Position numbers and translations under genes: made by a program. From the NCBI GenBank assembly GCA_019425105.1, contig JAHYYD010000075.1, forward strand, positions 1-9,636: a stretch of 9,636 nucleotides of DNA. Direction: 5' to 3'. The notes beneath the pieces are model-generated. The model did no database searches and was not told the DNA's origin. It saw only the letters and a program-made list of their open reading frames with translations. Origin of the DNA: Actinomycetota bacterium. GTDB taxonomy: Bacteria; Actinomycetota; Actinomycetes; Actinomycetales; Actinomycetaceae. Below are positions 6,477 to 9,636 of this stretch, piece after piece (position 1 is the first letter of the stretch; every line of letters starts with the position of its first letter).

Positions 6477-7130
6477 TTAGACCGCGGACGGCTGGCCCGG
6501 GTCGTTGCACATGGTGATGCCCTCGAAGCCGGCGGCGCCCAGCACCTGGAAGATCTCGTCGAGGAGGACCATCGGCTCGGCCGTGCCAGCGGCGAACTCG
6601 GGGTGACGGATCTCGATGGCGGCCATCCCGCGCGGATCCGTGACCGGCTCGGTGTCGAACTTCACCGATAGCAGGTGGTTCGCCTCCTCCAGGTCGGCGG
6701 GTGAGCCGAACGCCCAGGTCACGGCCTTGTTGCCCGCGCCCGTGGGGGTGCGGTGAATGTACATGCGCGTCATGAGAATGTGGCGGCCGTAGCGGGGGAA
6801 CATGTCGCCCACGCGGGTGAACAGCGCGATATCGGCCAGCTCCCCGCCCAGCGACGAATCCACGAGCGCGTACGCGTACGCTCCGATGCCGCGCAGGGTC
6901 AGCGCATCCGCGAGGAGGCCCATGACCTCGTCGTCGAAGGGCTCGGGCTGGAAGTACACGCCCTCGCCAACCTCCGGCGCGTCCGGGCCGAGCAGCGTGA
7001 TGTCGAAGCCGGCGTCCGCCAGCGCATCCCGCACGAGCGCAACGTTGTGCTCAGGGAAGGGGTGCAGCGCGGCCGCGTTCGCGGCGATGCGCTCGATAAA
7101 CACGTAGGTGGAAAAACCAAGCTCAGCCAT
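6477..7130 (-). CDS. Conserved-looking hypothetical protein
   Basis: A 217-residue soluble protein that I do not recognise. It has no signal peptide, no membrane segment and no obvious catalytic motif. The sequence looks like a compact alpha/beta fold with several aromatic patches (YFQPEPFDDEVMG, IGAYAYALVD, MTRMYIHRTPTGAGN). Codon use is that of the host, so it is a genuine resident gene. It lies downstream of the nitroreductase on the same strand, with 112 bases between them. The ATG at 7128-7130 is preceded six bases upstream by TAGAAT and has no good Shine-Dalgarno, which suggests a leaderless transcript of its own. It ends about 70 bases from the defence-like pair, tail to tail. Confidence 0.8.
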   Translation of the reverse strand: MAELGFSTYVFIERIAANAAALHPFPEHNVALVRDALADAGFDITLLGPDAPEVGEGVYFQPEPFDDEVMGLLADALTLRGIGAYAYALVDSSLGGELADIALFTRVGDMFPRYGRHILMTRMYIHRTPTGAGNKAVTWAFGSPADLEEANHLLSVKFDTEPVTDPRGMAAIEIRHPEFAAGTAEPMVLLDEIFQVLGAAGFEGITMCNDPGQPSAV

Positions 7131-7136
7131 GCGCTC

Positions 7137-7142
7137 ATTCTA
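7137..7142 (-). promoter_or_regulatory. -10 element, probable leaderless promoter
   Basis: TAGAAT on the minus strand is followed by GAGCGC and then the ATG at 7130. A start site about seven bases after a -10 would coincide with the ATG. The nitroreductase gene carries the same arrangement (TAGAAT, GAACGC, ATG). No clear -35 was seen. Confidence 0.5.
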
Positions 7143-7165
7143 AACGCGCAGTCATCCAGGCATGC

Positions 7166-7230
7166 GACGAGGCCGCGGCCCCTTGATCAGCGCCGGTCAC
7201 GACAGCGCGAGGGGAGGCCACGGCCTCGTC
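7166..7230 (-). terminator. Long hairpin after the nitroreductase gene
   Basis: Arms at 7166-7180 (GACGAGGCCGCGGCC) and 7216-7230 (GGCCACGGCCTCGTC) pair over 15 positions around a 35-base loop. The one DNA mismatch becomes a G-U pair in the minus-strand RNA, favouring a role in leftward transcripts. The right arm begins 12 bases past the nitroreductase stop. There is no U-run, so it may be a terminator, an attenuator or an RNA 3'-end protector before the next gene. The left arm also contains the self-complementary GGCCGCGGCC (7171-7180). Confidence 0.45.
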
Positions 7231-7242
7231 AATGACGGAGAG

Positions 7243-7992
7243 TCAGCGCAGGCACAGGCCCTGCTCGTTGAGGACCTCCATGATGGGGGAGACGTGCGCG
7301 CCGCCCACGCCGATGTTGGTGGCGACCAGGTGGGTGAAGGACTCGAGGCGCGAGCCCGAGCGCAGGTCGTAGTACTCGGTGACCTCGCGGTCGTAGTCGG
7401 CCAGCGTCTCCGTGTAGGACTCCACGCGTGGGTACGTGTTCTTCGCGGTGACGACCGACAGGGGCATGCGCGGCTTCTGGCCGGGCTCCTGGTCCGGGTG
7501 TCCCACGAGCAAGCCGACAACCGGGAAGGTCAGCTCCGGCAGCTCCAGCGCATCGACGACGCTGCGCGGATCGGCCAGGATCGAGCCGAGGTAGACGGTG
7601 CCCAGGCCCATCGGCTCGGCGGCCACGACCACGTTCTGCGCGGCCAGCAGCGCGTCCTCGAGCGCCGTGAGGAACAGGTTCATCGAACCCAGGGCCTCCG
7701 AGGAGACGCCCTGCTCGGCGCGGATGCGGCTGTTGCGGTACAGGTCGGCGACGAAGATGAACAGGTCGCCTTTCGTGCCGCCCACGTAGGGCTGGCCGGA
7801 CGCGGCGCCGATCGCCTCGCGCACCGTCGGGTCCGTGATGTGCAGGACCGTGCAGGACTGCAGGAACGAGGAGGTCGCGGTGTGGCGCGCCACGTCCATG
7901 AGCGTGGTGACCTCTTCCTCGGTGAGGGGCTGGTCCTTGTAGGCGCGGATCGTGCGGTGGGCGAGCTGGCTCGCAATTGTCTCGTTTGTCAT
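7243..7992 (-). CDS. NfsA-like NADPH-dependent FMN nitroreductase
   Basis: A 249-residue oxygen-insensitive nitroreductase/flavin-dependent oxidoreductase of the NfsA/Frp type. These cytosolic dimers use FMN and NAD(P)H to reduce nitro-aromatics, quinones or flavins. The FMN-phosphate segment HRTIRAYKDQPL is at residues 12-23, and TATSSFLQSCTVL at 38-50 is the usual SSxxxQ-type segment. AAEPMGLGTVYLGSI (123-137) is the family's GLG flavin-contact region, and VVGLLVGHPDQEPGQKPRMP follows (157-176). Length agrees with the family. The ATG at 7990-7992 has TAGAAT six bases upstream and no Shine-Dalgarno, so translation is probably leaderless. It is divergent from the alpha/beta hydrolase gene, 23 bases away, and the two promoters overlap. 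The physiological substrate is unknown. Confidence 0.88.
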   Translation of the reverse strand: MTNETIASQLAHRTIRAYKDQPLTEEEVTTLMDVARHTATSSFLQSCTVLHITDPTVREAIGAASGQPYVGGTKGDLFIFVADLYRNSRIRAEQGVSSEALGSMNLFLTALEDALLAAQNVVVAAEPMGLGTVYLGSILADPRSVVDALELPELTFPVVGLLVGHPDQEPGQKPRMPLSVVTAKNTYPRVESYTETLADYDREVTEYYDLRSGSRLESFTHLVATNIGVGGAHVSPIMEVLNEQGLCLR

Positions 7993-7998
7993 GCGTTC

Positions 7999-8008
7999 AT
8001 TCTACGAT
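7999..8008. promoter_or_regulatory. Overlapping divergent -10 elements
   Basis: On the minus strand TAGAAT (7999-8004) lies six bases before the nitroreductase ATG. On the plus strand TACGAT (8003-8008) lies seven bases before the hydrolase GTG at 8016. The two hexamers share the TA at 8003-8004, so polymerase probably cannot open both promoters at once. Both would give leaderless mRNAs. Confidence 0.5.
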
Positions 8009-8015
8009 TGGGTGC

Positions 8016-8951
8016 GTGAAACAGATAGATCCTTTCGGTCCTTTTGCGCTGGCAGCAAACGTTATCCCCGTCGCCGTCCCCTCCCCGGCCGGCGAGCTGA
8101 GCGGCCTGCTGACCGGCCCGAGCGCCCCTGCCCTCGTCGACGGCATCCCCGCGATCTCAGCGGCGTCGTCCCCGGACGCGGCGGGGGAGAACCGCGCGCT
8201 CCTCGTTCCCGGCTACACGGGCTCCAAGGAGGACTACGCGCCCGTCCTGCCCTTCCTGGGCGACGCGGGCTGGGACGTCCTCGCCTACTCGCAACGAGGC
8301 CAGGGCGGGTCCGCCGCGCCCGCCGGCCTGGGCGCGTACGGGATGAGCGACTTTGTCAATGACCTCATCGCCGTCGCCGAGGCCTGGGCCGGGACCTCGG
8401 GTCGCGTGCACCTCGTGGGCCATTCCTTCGGTGGCATCGTCGCGCGCGCGGCCGTCATCGCGCGGCCCGACCTCTTCGCATCCGTGACCCTGTTCTGCTC
8501 GGGTCGCGCCGTCTACGACTGGATGAACACCCTGCCGATCCTCGACCCCCTGCCCACGGGTCCCGGCGCGCGTGAGCAGGTGCTGCGCGCCTACTTCCCG
8601 GACATGCACTTCGACGAGCCGGGCGTCGGGTGGGCGGAATTTCAGCGTGTTCGTGCCCTGGACACGGCCTCGGAAAACCTGGTGGGCATCGCCCGCATCC
8701 TCTCCCAGCTGCGCCCCGATACCCCCGCGCTCGCGGCCACGGGCGTGCCCGTGCACGTGCTGTACGGGGACCAGGATGAGATCTGGCCGCCCTCGTGGTA
8801 CGCCGAGGAGGCCTCGGACCTGGGCGCGCGCGAGAGTGTCATCCGCGGGGGCGCGCACAGCGCCCAGCTGCAGCACCCGCAGGAGTGGGCGGAGTTTGCC
8901 ACCTCGTTCTGGGCGGATGTGGAGTCGGGGGCGCTGGTCTGGTCCATGTGA
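8016..8951 (+). CDS. Alpha/beta-hydrolase fold protein
   Basis: A 311-residue cytosolic alpha/beta hydrolase. The oxyanion region is ALLVPGYTGSKEDY (61-74). The nucleophile elbow GHSFGG gives Ser137, the acid is Asp254 in GDQDEIWP, and the base is His281 in GGAHSAQLQHP. The triad is complete, so it should be an active esterase, lipase-like or related hydrolase; the substrate cannot be read from the sequence. The frame is open from a TTG at 7977, but the GTG at 8016 is chosen. It removes a stretch that reads as antisense of the nitroreductase start, and it lies seven bases after a TACGAT -10 box. There is no Shine-Dalgarno, again suggesting a leaderless transcript. The gene is divergent from the nitroreductase and upstream of the small lipoprotein. 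Confidence 0.87.
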   Translation: MKQIDPFGPFALAANVIPVAVPSPAGELSGLLTGPSAPALVDGIPAISAASSPDAAGENRALLVPGYTGSKEDYAPVLPFLGDAGWDVLAYSQRGQGGSAAPAGLGAYGMSDFVNDLIAVAEAWAGTSGRVHLVGHSFGGIVARAAVIARPDLFASVTLFCSGRAVYDWMNTLPILDPLPTGPGAREQVLRAYFPDMHFDEPGVGWAEFQRVRALDTASENLVGIARILSQLRPDTPALAATGVPVHVLYGDQDEIWPPSWYAEEASDLGARESVIRGGAHSAQLQHPQEWAEFATSFWADVESGALVWSM

Positions 8952-9015
8952 CGCGGGATGGTGTGACATCGTCCCAAAACGGGCCTTGTGATGCGTATCT
9001 GTGAGTATGGATGCT

Positions 9016-9021
9016 TAGTAT
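9016..9021 (+). promoter_or_regulatory. -10 element of the lipoprotein gene
   Basis: TAGTAT is followed by seven bases and the ATG at 9029, the same spacing as the other leaderless-looking starts here. It supports the ATG at 9029 over the one at 9011, which lies upstream of this box. No clear -35 was found. Confidence 0.45.
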
Positions 9022-9028
9022 GGTGCTT

Positions 9029-9424
9029 ATGAACAAGCGTTCCATCCTCACAGCAGTGCTGGCGCTCGGCCTGGGCATCTCCGCCCTGACCGGCTGCGCC
9101 ACCGATTCCGCTCACTCCTACGTGACCCCGAAGGACGTCAAGACGGTCGAGCGTCCCATCGCTCAGATCGACGAGCACGGCATCAAGGTCCCCGAGAAGC
9201 GCGACCTGAAGATCAAGCTGGCCGACTCCGACAAGGCCGCCAAGTGGAAGATCGAGGTCTCTGATCCCACCGCCCTTGAGGTCGGCAAGTCCGAGAAGAA
9301 CATCGTCACTCTGCACCCGCTGCGTGCGCTGGGTGAGAACGATGACCCGGTGACCGTGACCCTGACCGATCCGGACGGCATCACGACCGACTTCAAGGTG
9401 ACCATCACCGAGGGTGCCAACTGA
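9029..9424 (+). CDS. Small predicted lipoprotein
   Basis: A 131-residue protein with a lipoprotein signal: basic MNKR, a hydrophobic core (ILTAVLALGLGISA) and lipobox LTGC, with the lipidated Cys at residue 23. The mature part of about 108 residues is rich in charged residues and alternating beta-strand patterns (LKIKLADSD, WKIEVSDP, PVTVTLTDPDG, FKVTITEG). It suggests a single Ig-like or cohesin-like beta-sandwich anchored on the outer face of the membrane. I do not recognise a named family and no catalytic residues stand out. The ATG at 9029 is preferred to 9011 because it directly begins the signal peptide and follows a -10 box. A strong terminator lies 20 bases after the stop, so it is probably monocistronic. 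Confidence 0.85.
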   Translation: MNKRSILTAVLALGLGISALTGCATDSAHSYVTPKDVKTVERPIAQIDEHGIKVPEKRDLKIKLADSDKAAKWKIEVSDPTALEVGKSEKNIVTLHPLRALGENDDPVTVTLTDPDGITTDFKVTITEGAN

Positions 9425-9444
9425 TTCCATACTGACGACGCTTT

Positions 9445-9472
9445 GGGCCCAGGATCTGCGGATCCTGGGCCC
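9445..9472 (+). terminator. Intrinsic terminator after the lipoprotein gene
   Basis: A perfect 12-bp stem (GGGCCCAGGATC and its complement) with loop TGCG is followed by TTTGCGTTGTGTT, a partial T-rich tail. It lies 20 bases downstream of the stop codon. It also separates this gene from the converging minus-strand gene at the window edge. Confidence 0.85.
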
Positions 9473-9506
9473 TTTGCGTTGTGTTGCGCCCGCTGGGTGC
9501 TGGATG

Positions 9507-9636
9507 CTACAGAGTGTCGATAAACTCCCGCAGGGCGCGCAGCGGCAACATGAGGTGGCTCTGCGCTCCCGGGCAGGGAACAAACTGGCTCTTCGCATTT
9601 TGGGGTGTGGGGGTGGTGTTGGCATGGGGTCGGGGC
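9507..9636 (-). CDS. 3' end of a minus-strand gene, cut by the window edge
   Basis: The last 42 codons of a gene running off the right edge, stop TAG at 9507-9509. The C-terminal peptide reads naturally (NAKSQFVPCPGAQSHLML, then PLRALREFIDTL). It ends with a helix-like segment and has host codon use (CTG, CGC, GAG, ATC, GAC). The closing ALREFIDTL is like the last helix of many LysR-type regulators, but that hint is too short to name the gene. It converges with the lipoprotein gene, with the terminator at 9445-9472 between them. Confidence 0.45.
   Translation of the reverse strand, partial: PRPHANTTPTPQNAKSQFVPCPGAQSHLMLPLRALREFIDTL

Noticed and set aside
7162..8019. 285-codon plus-strand frame over the nitroreductase
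   Set aside because: Shadow of the minus-strand nitroreductase, which has clear family motifs.
8642..9625. 327-codon minus-strand frame across hydrolase and lipoprotein
   Set aside because: It crosses a strong terminator and two well-supported plus-strand genes; only the different-frame piece at 9507-9636 looks coding.

Overview
The window is high-G+C DNA of an actinobacterial type. Codons end mostly in G or C, GTG starts occur, and several starts look leaderless. Gene content and style fit the Actinomyces/Schaalia group, but that genus guess is an inference and no rRNA or other marker is present.

Region 1 (4-3990, + strand) is a tight three-gene run: a DASS/SLC13 anion transporter, a large soluble histidine kinase one base downstream, and a receiver-only response regulator that overlaps the kinase by an ATGA junction. 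A strong hairpin at 4004-4041 closes it. The order suggests a two-component pair encoded with the transporter it may control or monitor.

Region 2 (about 4042-4644) has no convincing plus-strand gene until the next start. On the minus strand it holds two short in-frame stretches with GC-rich third positions. One is a possible 80-codon remnant; the other is a possible small membrane protein with a strong Shine-Dalgarno. Both look like leftovers. A promoter with an overlapping inverted repeat sits just before 4645.

Region 3 (4645-6407, + strand) is the most interesting part: a two-gene module clearly poorer in G+C than its surroundings. It encodes an ABC/OLD-type ATPase and, two bases later, a small TOPRIM-like protein of DUF4276 type. 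The layout matches a split OLD-like nuclease system, probably anti-phage and horizontally acquired.

Region 4 (6408-8951) returns to host composition. An unrecognised 217-residue protein and an NfsA-like nitroreductase lie on the minus strand, and an alpha/beta hydrolase is divergent on the plus strand. The last two share a promoter region in which the two -10 boxes overlap.

Region 5 (8952-9636) has a small predicted lipoprotein on the plus strand, a strong terminator, and the 3' end of a minus-strand gene running off the window edge.
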